NCBI GenBank assembly: GCA_015183035.1
Contig: JACZZP010000021.1
Span: 62,001 to 126,000 of the forward strand
Source of the DNA: Meloidogyne chitwoodi
Lineage: Eukaryota; Nematoda; Chromadorea; Rhabditida; Meloidogynidae
Length of the DNA: 64,000 nt
Reading direction: 5' to 3'
The notes below the pieces were generated by a model, which saw nothing but the letters and a program-made list of their open reading frames with translations, made no database searches and was not told the DNA's origin. Below are positions 10,289 through 20,340 of the stretch, in pieces. Every line of letters starts with the position of its first letter. Position 1 is the stretch's first letter. The translations under genes and the position numbers were made by a program.

Positions 10289-11314
10289 TTACGAGTATAT
10301 CAAAAGTTCCATCAGTTCTTTTTTTCTTTTTATAACCTTCTCTATTCTATACTCCGTATCTGCATCATTCCTAACACGTGACAACTCTTCTCCATAATAA
10401 TATCCCTTGTATTTATCACCAGAATCATTAATAATTTTATATCGAATAGGACGAAATTGATCTTGGACTTGATTGACTTTTAAAATTTGGTCTCCCCAGT
10501 TAGGAATATACCCCTTTTCAAAAGCTCCTTTTCCTATACTCACACGAACAAAATCTCCTTTTTATGTTTAGACTTTTTCTTCTTCTCTGAAAATTCATCT
10601 CCGTACATTTTCTTCCAAACATCTTGAGCATTAGAAAAATTGACATCTAATGGTCGCATCCCATGCACTCTACTCTTTGACTTATTAATTCCCTCCAAGA
10701 TTTTATCTAAAATATCAATCCAATTTAGTGCTTTATTTTGAGCAAAGTATCTATAAAGTCTTTGCTTTACATTTCTAATTGCTCTTTCAGCAACAGACGC
10801 CTTAACGGTTGAATGAGTAGCTTCATTTTTTGAATCTCCTCTTTTCAAAATACTCCTTAACAACTTTATTTTTAAATTCTAATCCTTTATCAGAGAAAAT
10901 TCTATGAGGTTTCATTGGCATTTGATCTATAAGTTTTTTAAATGCTTCAAGCATATCATTAGACCCTTTTGTTTTTACAGGTACTCCAAAGAGGCGTTTA
11001 GAGAGCACATCAACTCCTAAGAGAATATATTTATTTCCTTTATTATGTCTTGAAAGAGCTTGCATGTCCGCTAAATCTACTTGGACATCTGTCATAAATC
11101 CTGCCGCTATAGTTTTTGCTCTTTTAAAATGTACTCTTTTAGGACGCATAAGAGTATATGTTCTATGTCCCTCCAAATAATTTTGCACAACTTTTCTAGG
11201 TAAGTTTTTTACAACTTTTCGCGCTTCATACCATAATCTATCAATTCCTGAATACGCAGCAGGAGAATTTGGATCATTATAGAGATTTTGTAAAAGTTTA
11301 GTAGGATCTGACAT
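10289..11314 (-). pseudogene. Polinton integrase (RVE/DDE family), two frameshifts
   Basis: Retroviral-type integrase that would insert the element. Frame one from ATG 11314 carries the first catalytic Asp (DVQVDLADM) and the second (FSDKGLEF). The third residue is in VKASVAERAIRNVKQ in a second frame (10863-10540). The C-terminal SH3/chromo-like part (GAFEKGYIPNWGDQILKVNQ, YKGYYYGEEL) is in a third frame (10543-10289). Shifts lie in AAAAGAGGAG near 10850 and in AAAAAGG near 10555. All three catalytic residues remain, so decay is recent, or these are homopolymer errors. The stop of the next gene lies only about 4 bases upstream of this start. Confidence 0.9.
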
Positions 11315-11317
11315 TTT

Positions 11318-12409
11318 TTACCACAATGTAGGCTTAAAATTTGAATTATCTTTTTTAGTTAATTTCCTTGTAATTGCTTCTTTTCGCCTCGCTTTTATAA
11401 GGTTTAACATCCACTTTCTTGCTGCTAATTCTGATTGTCTCCTAGTAAATTTTCTTTGAATTCTGATTTCTTCTCCATCAGGAGGACCAGGCCATTTTCT
11501 TTTTAATTTTTGTCGTCTATTAATATCATCTTGAATGCGGGCTTGAACTAATGCAGATTCATTAATGGTAACTTTTTGCTTCTTCAATTTTTCCTTTCTC
11601 TTTAAGAACTCCTTTTTCTTTTGAATTCGGTCACGTTGTTGTTGTGTCAAAGGTAGGTCTTGTTGCTCATCTTCAGGCTCTATATTTTTATCTAAAATGT
11701 TTCTTCTCTTAGAACTTACTGCTTCATCCTCCTCTCGATATCTCTTAATTACTTTTCGTTGTATGGGAGGAGGAGGAGGAGGAGGAGCAGTAGGATGAGG
11801 AGTTAAAGGAGCATTTTGTGCTTCTTCAATTATAGAAGTTGGTTCTTTTTTTAGGACTCTTTTAATTTCTTTTTTCTTTTTCAAATCTGGGGTTTTAGAT
11901 GTTTTTATTTTTTTTCCATTCGTTCCTTTATTTTGTTTTTTTCTTTTAGATACTTGACGTGGAACTGGAGGTGGTGCAAATATATTTCTACTAGTTGTAG
12001 GAAGAGGAGAAGGAGAGTATTGAGAAAGAGATGGAACTAAATTATATGCACGGTTTGGAGGTTGTGTGGGATATGAGGAGGAGGAGAAGGAAATATCGTC
12101 GCTCATCCATAAATCATCATTATCGTCTACAATACTTGTTGCTGGACTAGTAATTTCTGTATTCATAATAGTTCCTCTTGGATTAGATACCATTTGAACC
12201 TTGACAGGTTTATTCTCACTCTCATTTCTCAACTGTAAATAACGTCTTAGTTCCTGATTATAATTTATATTTTTAGCAGATTGATTTTCTTTTTTCCTCC
12301 TAGCTTTTTCAACTTCTCTTTTTGTAAATTCTAAATTCGGTTCACTAATATTAGATGAAGTGAGTCCTCTATAAATTTCTTCGGGTACAAGGATGAATTT
12401 ATTTGCCAT
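11318..12409 (-). CDS. Basic, Lys/Arg-rich Polinton protein of unknown function
   Basis: 363 aa, ATG at 12409. Starts MANKFILVPEEIYRGL, an opening shared by an uncharacterised protein found next to integrase in nematode Mavericks (recalled, not searched). The rest is charged and probably disordered or coiled, with a Ser/Pro-rich middle, a PPPPPPP run near residue 214, and clusters such as KKQNKGTNGKKIK and RKKEFLKRKEKLKKQK that could be nuclear localisation or DNA-binding tracts. Role unknown; a virion core or DNA-condensing protein is possible. Confidence 0.65.
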   Translation of the reverse strand: MANKFILVPEEIYRGLTSSNISEPNLEFTKREVEKARRKKENQSAKNINYNQELRRYLQLRNESENKPVKVQMVSNPRGTIMNTEITSPATSIVDDNDDLWMSDDISFSSSSYPTQPPNRAYNLVPSLSQYSPSPLPTTSRNIFAPPPVPRQVSKRKKQNKGTNGKKIKTSKTPDLKKKKEIKRVLKKEPTSIIEEAQNAPLTPHPTAPPPPPPPIQRKVIKRYREEDEAVSSKRRNILDKNIEPEDEQQDLPLTQQQRDRIQKKKEFLKRKEKLKKQKVTINESALVQARIQDDINRRQKLKRKWPGPPDGEEIRIQRKFTRRQSELAARKWMLNLIKARRKEAITRKLTKKDNSNFKPTLW

Positions 12410-12462
12410 TTTTAATATTATGAATTTTTTAATTCAATATTTGAGCTTTTATACAAACTCTT

Positions 12463-12801
12463 TTATAACATAGATCGAGCCAAGTCTATAAGAATAGGTG
12501 TAAGAAGAGCTGCAAAAACTCCTACTCCTCCTCCTCCTTTTTGCCTTAAAACTTTTCTTGCTCCTCTCTCACTCCTAGCACGACTCATTTTACGAATAAA
12601 TTCTACATGAGGAATTAAACGATTTTTTTGACGAGTAGTAAGTTTATAATGCGACTTTAAAATATTTAAACAAATCTCTACAATTACGAGCAATTGATTT
12701 ATATTTGAATGCCTTAGGATTCGTCGAATATTTCTTTCAGATTTAGTATGAGCTAAAGAGCGTAAAAAATCTTTATTTTCACAAATTAATTTACTAAACA
12801 T
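12463..12801 (-). CDS. Small basic Polinton protein with hydrophobic C-terminus
   Basis: 112 aa, ATG at 12801, three bases downstream of the ATPase stop. Helical and basic: KSERNIRRILRHSNINQLL, IVEICLNILKSHYKLT, RARSERGARKVLRQ, then GGGGVGVF followed by the hydrophobic AALLTPILIDLA. This organisation (basic helices, Gly hinge, amphipathic tail) is shared by a conserved small Polinton-family protein, suggested as virion-associated or membrane-active. The two RS/SERxxRRxLR-like segments look like an internal repeat (residues 21-29 and 76-86). Confidence 0.65.
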   Translation of the reverse strand: MFSKLICENKDFLRSLAHTKSERNIRRILRHSNINQLLVIVEICLNILKSHYKLTTRQKNRLIPHVEFIRKMSRARSERGARKVLRQKGGGGVGVFAALLTPILIDLARSML

Positions 12802-12803
12802 TT

Positions 12804-13463
12804 TTATAAGAATGAAGATTTTGGAATAAAAATTATCTTCTCCTCATCCTCCTTAAATATGTTTGTCCGAAGTCTTAGAGTAGGGTCTGAGGAAGCGTGT
12901 AAATCGATGAGAAGATATCCATAAGGTAAATTAGTTGCTTTTTTATAAGCATCAAGAAAATAGTCAAGCTGACGTGGAAATAATTGTACACCTATATTTC
13001 TAATAGAAAGAGCAGAATTTGGAGAGCGCATGAGTACAATATATTGAGCATTTTGACGTGCAACTTTAATTTTTTTATCAAATAAATTTTGAGTAACAAA
13101 AACAATTGCAAAATTCTGATGATGCGATTTTTTAGTAAATAGCTCTGAAAGATATTTTTCATCTATAGAGAGGAGTAAATCATCAAGAATTAATAATAAA
13201 GGTTTAGGAAATTTTTTAATTAACTCTTCGGATGGAACTCCCGAATAAACATTAACTCCTGATTTTTGAAGAATTGGAATATTATTACTCATTTCTCCAA
13301 AACAATAAAGTATACTTTTAAGTTTAGGTTCAATTAAATCTTGGGAGTCTGCAACAAATTTTAACAAAAATGAACTCTTCCCACTTGAACTAGGACCTGA
13401 CAAAATCATACCAAAAGGTAATTTCAATTTTAAATCTTTATTAGAAAATGTTTGTGATTCCAT
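12804..13463 (-). CDS. Genome-packaging ATPase (FtsK/HerA, A32-like)
   Basis: 219 aa, ATG at 13463. Walker A is GPSSSGKSSFLL (residues about 22-33) and Walker B PLLLILDDLL (about 88-97), followed by a sensor-like FVTQNLF (about 122). Size and motif spacing match the A32/FtsK-like ATPases of Polintons, adintoviruses and related capsid-forming elements, which pump DNA into preformed capsids. The frame is intact and lies next to the integrase/capsid cluster. Confidence 0.88.
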   Translation of the reverse strand: MESQTFSNKDLKLKLPFGMILSGPSSSGKSSFLLKFVADSQDLIEPKLKSILYCFGEMSNNIPILQKSGVNVYSGVPSEELIKKFPKPLLLILDDLLLSIDEKYLSELFTKKSHHQNFAIVFVTQNLFDKKIKVARQNAQYIVLMRSPNSALSIRNIGVQLFPRQLDYFLDAYKKATNLPYGYLLIDLHASSDPTLRLRTNIFKEDEEKIIFIPKSSFL

Positions 13464-13499
13464 ATTTTATATGATTAAAAAATATAAAAAATGAATGTC

Positions 13500-14153
13500 T
13501 TATATAGTATTATCTTTTAACTCATCTTTAACCTCCTCTTTTATTTGAATTTCAGTCTTGATAATTTTTTCCTCCATAAGTTTCTCAACATTGTCATTAG
13601 ATATTGGGAGACCTGTAGTAGAAGCCATTAAACTATCATAAAACTCTTGCAGCTCCTTGTCAAACGGTGCTTGATCAGGAGGTGTAAGCGGACGCAACGT
13701 TTCAGATATTACAAGTGGAGAAGAATTTAAAAGAGGAGTAGATGGAGGAGAAATTTTAGAAGGAGAACTTAAAAGAGGAGGAGGAGAAGTAATCAACTCT
13801 TCGTGCTTTCTTTTTTTATTATTAACATCTTGTGTAGAAGACCCATAGGGTATATTGAGTACTCTTCCTCTATTTTTAATTTTAAAGAAGCAGTGTCCAG
13901 GTAATTCATAAGTCCAGTCAAATGGAACAAAACGTTTTTCATTAACTCTTGTACACCAAATAGTGACTCCATCCTTTGTAATTGCAAAGTCAATTTCAAC
14001 TTCTGAACTTTTGCACCTTCGACACTTCCCTATTTGTTCGTAGGGGACAAAACGCTGTGTCGTGAAACGAGTACTAGAAAGAGTGATACCTCGTGAGCAC
14101 ACAAAAATTTCAACTTGTGGTAAAACTTGAGAATTTAAGGATTTTAGCTCCAT
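13500..14153 (-). CDS. Uncharacterised Polinton protein with duplicated N-terminal motif and Pro/Ser tail
   Basis: 217 aa, ATG at 14153. The N-terminal half has two related segments of about 30 residues: VEIFVCSRGITLSSTRF with RFVPYEQI (residues 14-41), and VEIDFAITKDGVTIWCTR with RFVPFDWTY (residues 52-82). They are separated by CRRCKSS, which has a CxxC. The second half is a Pro/Ser linker (SPPPLLSSPSKISPPSTP) with an acidic/lysine-rich end. No family recognised. It is the outermost gene toward the right end of the element. Confidence 0.55.
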   Translation of the reverse strand: MELKSLNSQVLPQVEIFVCSRGITLSSTRFTTQRFVPYEQIGKCRRCKSSEVEIDFAITKDGVTIWCTRVNEKRFVPFDWTYELPGHCFFKIKNRGRVLNIPYGSSTQDVNNKKRKHEELITSPPPLLSSPSKISPPSTPLLNSSPLVISETLRPLTPPDQAPFDKELQEFYDSLMASTTGLPISNDNVEKLMEEKIIKTEIQIKEEVKDELKDNTI

Positions 14154-15360
14154 TTTTTATGAATGATTGAATATAAAACTAAAGATTAAAAATTTTTCAA
14201 CTTAAATAGTCAGACCTCATCACATTTAAAATTAAGCTCCGCCCACAAAAAGATTACCTAAATTTTATTGTTAAAAATATTTACTCTTATATTCACTAGA
14301 TATGAGGAGAATGAAAAAGATGAGGAGGAGGAATAAAAAAAAGTAGGAGTAGGAATGAAAAAAGAGTAGGAGGAATAAAAAAAGAGGAGGAGGAATGAAA
14401 AAAAGAGTAGGAGGAAATAAAAAAGAGGAGGAGTAGGAATGAAAATTAGGAGAGGAGGAATGAAAATTAGGAGAAGTAGTTGAAAGAAGAGGAGGAGTAT
14501 GTGAAAGAGGAGAATTTCTACTCCATATACATAAAAATAAAAAAAAATTTCTGTAGAAAAAAACCATTGTCCACTTTTCACTTATTAAATATGTAGTCCT
14601 AAAAAGGACTTTTTGGGTTTGAAGTTGACTTTTACACCTGTAATTCAAAAATAAAATTAATAAATAATAATTGAATATATACAAAATTAATAGAGGAGCA
14701 AGAGGAGGAGAAAATTTAGGAGGAGGAGGAAAAGTTAAAAGATGAGAAAAATTAGGAGGAGGAAAAGTTAAAAGAGGAGAAAAATTAGGAGGAGTAAAAG
14801 TTAAAATAGGAGCAATCAAAAGTTGACTTTTTCCTCCCATTACATCTATTAATAATTAAAGTGTTAAAAATTTTATAATTAAATATTCTGAATATTTTAT
14901 ACATTACAAATATTTGACTCCCACTACATCATCTCAAGGGTTTAGAGTTATTAACACCGACGACGACACCATTTAATTACCCTTGATACACAATATTAAA
15001 ATATAATAAAATATCTTAAATAATTAGCTGTCACAGATCAATCAAAAAGTTGACTTCCGACGACACCATCGTAGGATTTTATTACTCACATCTCCCACTC
15101 CCTCTTCCTCATCCCCTCGACATTGGCAAAAGGCTTTGTAGAAAAGGAGGAAAAAGCGCTCGAAAAGTTTAGAAAGCTCGTATAGGATGAGGTTCAATAG
15201 AAGATAAATGTTCGAGAGCGAAAACCCCCTATAGGTTTCGGGTAGAAGAACTGTTCAAAGGGATTAGATGTCACCTGTCACTTGTCAATCAAAAGTTAAC
15301 ACCTAGGCGCCGACGACGACACCGGCAGTGGTATAACTACTGGTGATTATTAACAAATTA
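14154..15360. other. Right flank of the Polinton: purine-rich and GACGACGACACC repeats, no gene
   Basis: 14280-14480 and 14695-14815 are built from AGGAGGA/AAAAGAGGAG tracts; the long open frames there are low-complexity translations. Between 14940 and 15330 the motif CGACGACACC occurs three times (about 14957, 15057, 15313), twice with a preceding TGTCA(C/A)...ATCAA-AAGTT block (about 15031 and 15270), giving diverged direct repeats. 15361-15764 is plain AT-rich sequence. Confidence 0.5.
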
Positions 15361-15764
15361 AAAAATTATTTAAAAAAACTTTAAATTTTTTTAAACAAAT
15401 TTTGTCATATTCATAATAACAAAAATTAAATAAAAAAAAAGTAATAAATTAAAATAAATTTATTTTTTAATTTTAAAATAATTATATTTCCTTAATCTAA
15501 ATAAATAAAATTATTTTTTATTAAACAAAGTTTAATAAAATTTGACAATTTTTAAAGTGCAAAATAATTAAAAAATAATAATTAATTAATTCAGACAAAT
15601 GAAGTAATTTTTTTTGTTTAAATTTAATTAATAATTTTTTAAATAAATCAGATTATTTAAACTAAACTTAAATTTTTAAATTAATTAAAATTTGAGGACT
15701 TCTAAAATTTATAAATAAAGTAAAAATGATTATTATTAATTATTAAATTAATTTTATTTAAAAA

Positions 15765-16263
15765 ATGTTTAAATTAATTTATTTAAATATTTTATTATTA
15801 TTTGTTTGTATTTTAAAAAATAAATCAAATGCTGAAAATGAAATTGAAGGTTCTCTGAAGCAATTAGAATATATTCAAAATATGTATGTATGTAAATTTA
15901 ATTTTTGTTTTATATTATTAAATATTTTTTAAACAGAATTTTAATTTTAAATAATATTTTTTAATAAAAAATATTATTTAAAAAATAATTTATAGTAATC
16001 GTAACAAGCGTTATGGTCCAGGAGGTAGTGGAGATGGAGGAGGGGATGCTGCTGCTCCAGCTGCTCCAGCTTGTGTCTGTGAAAATGTGTACAAATGGAA
16101 GTGTCCTAAATCTGATGATTACGGTTGTAAAGGATGTTTTACCTCTGATTGTCCTAAACCACGACGTTATCGACCACGAAGACCATATGTTCCACTGAAA
16201 CGATATTATGGCAATAGAAGGAGAAATGGGTGGTCAATGAGATGGAAGAAACGAAGGGGATGA
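15765..16263 (+). CDS. Family A secreted protein, copy 1 (128 aa)
   Basis: Two exons, 15765..15883 and 15996..16263. Exon 1 encodes a signal peptide (MFKLIYLNILLLLFVCILKN) and an acidic spacer NAENEIEG. Exon 2 opens NRNKRYGPGGSGDGGG, continues with an Ala/Pro stretch (AAAPAAPA), a Cys-rich segment (six Cys: VCENVYKWKCPK, DYGCKGCFTSDCPK) and a basic Arg/Tyr/Trp tail (YYGNRRRNGWSMRWKKRRG). RNKR could be a furin-type site. Exon 1 and flanks are nearly identical between copies while the middle of exon 2 differs. Function unknown; secretion is inferred from the leader. Confidence 0.75.
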
Positions 16264-16499
16264 TTATATTAAAATAAATATGCAGATTGAAATTATGTTA
16301 GAACTTTTTAATTTCTAATAAATTAAATTCTATAATACTAATTAAAAATAAAAATTTATTTCCCTTTGGTCTAGAAAATTTAAACTTTCTTCATTTAAAA
16401 TTAAATTAATTTAAATTGAAACATTTATCATTAAATAAATTTTTTAATTTTAAATAAATTACTTGATTATTAAAAATGACATCAAAGAAAACTTTAGTT

Positions 16500-16690
16500 T
16501 TCAATTTAAAATGAAATATAAACCTTCCAAAATCGGGAAAACGTAGGGGGGACCAAGCTCTTATTAGGTGATTACTCGGGCTGCTTCTTTGAGGCGAATT
16601 TATTAAAGAACATTAGCAAAGAGAAAGATAACTTACTCTCTGATCTCTGCCTGCCTAATCCACTTAAATTTGGTTATTTAATCATAACCT
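16500..16690 (-). repeat. Copy 1 of the GGTCCCCCCTATGG module
   Basis: Diverged copy of a dispersed ~170-bp block whose core (minus strand) is GAGCTTGGTCCCCCCTA-, with CAGCCCGAGTAATCA and AGAGTAAGTTATCTTTCTCT. Other copies are near 30300, 36760/37080, 40600, 42390, 44620 and 51370. It lies 3' of the family B fragment at 16904-17565, the same relative place as in several other family B genes. Confidence 0.6.
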
Positions 16691-16903
16691 TTTTTAAAAT
16701 TTATATAAAAATATAAACTAAAATTTAAAAAATAAATAATAAAATTTTAGATTTATTTTAAAAGTTTATTAAAGTTGACAGAAAATTTTGATAAAATAAA
16801 TTAATTTGGTTAATTTTTATTAATTTTATAGTCTTATCTTTTTAATTAAAATTAAAAAGATATTTATTTTCCAAAGGCAATTCATGCTTCTTTTTTTTTT
16901 AAT

Positions 16904-17565
16904 TTAGCAAGAGGTAGCCCAGCTTTTATCAAGCGCACAGCATTGCCCCTTTTTATATTTGCTACAAAAATTTGTAGCTGTAGCATTTGTGCAGCCAAAA
17001 GATTTATCTCCACGATCTTTTTTTTAATATAATAATTTTTATTAAAATTTTTTAATGTAAATTATATTTGTCTTGATAATTATTTAACACTCCCTCGAAC
17101 TATTTAGTTTCATAATTATTTACTTTATATTTACAAATAGTATAAATAATTATGAGACTCTAATGAAGGGAATTTGCAGTAAAAAAGAAATATTATAGAA
17201 ATTATTAGAGGTCAGAATTTTGAAAAAATCCGGGACCGGAAAACGGGAAATTGAAAAATGGAACGACCGGGGAATTCCCTGTTTTTTCCAGGTCCAAAAA
17301 TAATCGGGTCCCGGTCGGGAATCCCGGGACTGGGAACCGGGAATTGGAAAATATGACCGGCCGGGACCAGGACCGGGAAAACCGGGTATTCCCGATCTCG
17401 GTGACTCAAAAAAGTTGGGAAAAGGACCGGGACCGATCCCGTTCCAAACTCTATAAATTATATTAATTTTAAATAATATAAAAAGTTTTTTAAAATATTA
17501 ATTTTTTAGAAAGAAATATTTACCATTTTCAGTGATGGTACAAAGTTTTCCTAAACAACTGTGTA
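16904..17565 (-). pseudogene. Family B (Ly6-like) gene fragment, last two exons only
   Basis: Exon 4 is 17016..16904 and exon 3 is 17565..17524. Translation gives HSCLGKLCTITEN for exon 3 and RGDKSFGCTNATATNFC, then QCCALDKSWATSC for exon 4. The family signature CCxCxxxxCN is degraded (the CxxxxCN half is lost), and no signal-peptide or second exon is found because sequence upstream of 17565 is homologous to the 5' flank of family A. Truncated by the family A duplication; a terminal-inverted-repeat element sits in its intron. Confidence 0.6.
17206..17453. mobile_element. hAT-type MITE (TAGAG...CTCTA), GGGACCGG-rich
   Basis: TAGAGGTCAGAATTTTG at the left and a decayed complement CCAAACTCTA at the right; flanks GAAATTAT and TAAATTAT match 7 of 8. 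Interior is GGGACCGGG repeats. Related to the nested elements at 47172 and 54175. Confidence 0.7.
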
Positions 17566-17952
17566 CTAAAAAAAAAAAAAAATTTTTTAATTTTTTTGTA
17601 AATTTTAAATTTTGTGTTTAATTAATAATTTTATTTAAATTTTAACGTCCAACATATAAATTAAAATTATTTTTTATTAAACAAGGTTTGATAAAATACG
17701 ACAATTTTTAAATTAAAAAATAATATAATTTATTTATTAATTCAGACAAAAGAAGTAAACATTTTTTTGTTTAAATTTAATATTAAAAAAAAATTAATTT
17801 CCTTTATTAATTTTTTTTAAAAATAAATCAGGTTACCTATATATTTAAAACCAAACATTTAAGTACATTATTAAATTATAATTTAAAGTTGATCTTCTAA
17901 ATAAAAATATTTATTTTTTAATTATTAAATTAATTATTTTTTAAATTAAAAA

Positions 17953-18391
17953 ATGTTAATTTATATTTATTTAAATATTTTATTATTATTTATTTTTTCT
18001 TTAAAAAATAAGTCAAAAGCTGAAAATGAAATTGAAGGTTCGACTAATAGTTTGAAGCAATCTGAAAATATTCAAAATATGTAAAAATTTAATTTTTGTT
18101 TTATTTAATTATTAAGCAAAATTTTAATTTTATTAATGAATTATTTAATAAAAAAATATTTTTAAATCAATTTATAGTGATAGAAACAAGCGTTATGGTC
18201 CGGGAGGTTGGGGAGAACCAGGAGGGGATGGTGGAGGATATGGTTATGGCAATGGCAATAGATATGGAAATAGATATGGCAATAGATATGGCAATAACTA
18301 TGGATATGGCAATAACTATGGCAATAGTTATGGTTATGGCACTAGTTATGGCAATGGAGGGTATAGATGGTGGTGGTGGAAAAGATGGTGA
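17953..18391 (+). CDS. Family A secreted protein, copy 2 (113 aa, YGN-repeat type)
   Basis: Exons 17953..18080 and 18178..18391. Signal peptide MLIYIYLNILLLLFIFSLKN, spacer AENEIEGS, then NRNKRYGPGGWGEPGGD. Instead of the Cys-rich segment of copy 1 it has a repeat array of YG(N)N/RYG units (about nine Tyr-Gly steps) ending in YRWWWWKRWW. No cysteines in the mature part. Strikingly different middle for a tandem neighbour with near-identical exon 1. Confidence 0.75.
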
Positions 18392-18766
18392 TAAGTATTT
18401 TAAAATAGATACAAAGATTAAAAATTAATTTAAAATAATATAATATTTTTAAATTTTTAAAGGTATAAAATTTAATAAAAATATAATTCAAAATTTAAAA
18501 ATAATTATTTTCTTTATTGTTAATTTAATCTATAGTATTTAAAATTTCTTCGTTAATAAAAATTAATTTAAAGTGTAATAACATCTATAAAAAAAAATTA
18601 AATTTAAAAAAAAACGTAAAACTAATTGTTTTTTTTAATTTTTTTATAAATCAATTTTATTGTTATTTTTTTTAACAATTTTTTATTATTCTAAATTGTA
18701 TTTAAATTAATTAATTAAATAAATTTTTTACTTTAAAAATTTATTTAATAATTTTTAAATAAAAAA
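18392..18766. other. AT-rich spacer
   Basis: Poly-A/T-rich intergenic DNA; nothing recognised. The spacers at 17566-17952 and 19244-19708 are similar; the first holds the conserved family A 5' flank (ATTATTTTTTATTAAACAA). Confidence 0.5.
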
Positions 18767-19243
18767 ATGTTTAAATTAATTTATTTAAATATTTTATTAT
18801 TATTTATTTTTTCTTTAAAAAATAAATCAAATGCTGAAAATGAAATTGAAGGTTCTCCTATAAAACTGAAGCAATTAGAAAATATTCAAAATATGTAAAT
18901 TTAATTTTAAAAATTAAAAAAATATAAAAAAAAATATTAATTTTATTTTAGTAATAGAAAAAGGCGTTATGGTCCAGGAGGTAGTGGAGATAGTTATGGA
19001 GATGGTATGGCTGGTTGTTTTGGTTTTGACGACTCTAAATGTAAATGTCCTTGTTGCCATTGCTTTATAGCCCTAGGAGATGATAAAATGGAAAATGGAT
19101 ATATTACTATTCCTGAAGCTTATAGTAAAAAAGGGGTTGAGGTTAAATTTTGGTGGAAGAGAGGAAAATTTAATAAACAGCTTCTATTAGAAAAATCAGG
19201 AAAATTCAGAAAACTAATAGAATTTCATTATATCAAAAAATAA
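18767..19243 (+). CDS. Family A secreted protein, copy 3 (139 aa)
   Basis: Exons 18767..18894 and 18952..19243. Same leader and AENEIEGS spacer; exon 2 starts NRKRRYGPGGSGDSYGDG, then a Cys cluster (CFGFDDSKCKCPCCHC) and a unique C-terminal 60 residues (GVEVKFWWKRGKFNKQLLLE ... EFHYIKK) replacing the RYY/WWW tail of copies 1, 2, 4 and 5. Intron only 57 bp. Confidence 0.75.
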
Positions 19244-19708
19244 TAGTTTAACAGAATGTAAAATAAAAATTATAATAAATAAAATCTAAGATAATATTTA
19301 AAAATTAATTTTTTTAATAATATAAAAAAATTTAAAATAATTTTTTTAATTTTTATTTAAAATTTAGTTCCCTTAACTTTTTTATTTTTTAAGTTAATTA
19401 AACTTTAAAATTATTTTTCCCTTTGTCTATTTTTTTTTTAATTTAAAATTATAAAACTAAAATTAATTTTAAAGTGCAACATTTTGTCATTAAAAAAATG
19501 TTAAACACAAAAATAAATTGTTGAGATAAAATTAAATTAATTTTTTTAAATAATTTTAAACATATAAATTAATTATTTTAATTTTTTATAAATTAAATAT
19601 TTAATAAATGAAGAGTAGGTAAATAATTTTGTTTAGTTTAGTCTCTCTTTTTTTTTAATTTTGATAGAATTTTTTTATAATTAATTAAAATATTTAGATT
19701 ATAAAAAA

Positions 19709-20108
19709 ATGTTTAAATTAATTTATTTAAATATTTTATTATTATATATTTTTTCTCTAAAAAATAAATCAAACGCTGAAAATGAAATTGAAGGTCCACC
19801 CAAAAGTTTGAGACAATTGGAAAATATTCAAAATATGTAAATTTAATTTTTATATTTAATTGAATATTTTAAGCAAAATTTTAAGTTTACTGATGAATTT
19901 TTTAATAAAAAAATAAATTGATAGTGATCGCAACAAGCGCTATTTACCGGGAGGTGGAGGAGATGGATATGGTGATAGTGGAGGTGGTGGTGGTCCTGCA
20001 CCAAGACGTTATCGACCAAGACCACATGTGCCGCATCGTAAACGATATTATAACAATAGAAGACATGGATATTCAATTAGATGGTGGTGGAGAAAAAGAT
20101 GGTGGTGA
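19709..20108 (+). CDS. Family A secreted protein, copy 4 (103 aa)
   Basis: Exons 19709..19836 and 19925..20108. Same leader and spacer (AENEIEGPPKSLRQ), then DRNKRYLPGGGGDGYGDSGGGGG, a Pro/Arg segment PAPRRYRPRPHVPHRKRYYN and the tail GYSIRWWWRKRWW. No cysteines in the mature chain. Shortest member. Confidence 0.75.
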
Positions 20109-20340
20109 TTATATTAAAATAAATATAAACAGATTAAAATTATTTTAAAAAACTTTATTAATTCTATTATACCAATAATTTAAAATTTCAATAAAGATGG
20201 AGATAAGCCTAAATTAGAGAATAATTTCAATTTTAAAATAAATAAATTAACCGAAAAAAAAATAAATTAAAAATTATTTTCTCTTTAAAATTTTTTCTTT
20301 ATAAAATTAAAATTAAATTTAAAAGTGCAATATTTATCAT

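Larger units (their letters stand above)
1..14850. mobile_element. Polinton/Maverick virus-like transposon (partial, right part)
   Basis: The hallmark Polinton gene set is present: protein-primed B-family polymerase, retroviral-type integrase, packaging ATPase, adenain-like cysteine protease, major and minor capsid proteins. The left end lies outside the window because the polymerase frame is already open at base 1. The right end is not fixed. The last gene stops at 14153, followed by purine-rich repeats to about 14820, and a motif resembling AAGTTGACTT recurs at 14621, 14819 and 15049, so the terminal repeat may reach about 15.3 kb. No terminal inverted repeat or 6-bp target duplication could be checked. 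Confidence 0.92.

Noticed and set aside
14258..14840. Two long minus-strand frames rich in Phe, Ser, Pro and Leu
   Set aside because: Translations of AGGAGGA/AAAAG purine tracts, overlapping each other in different frames, with no domain.
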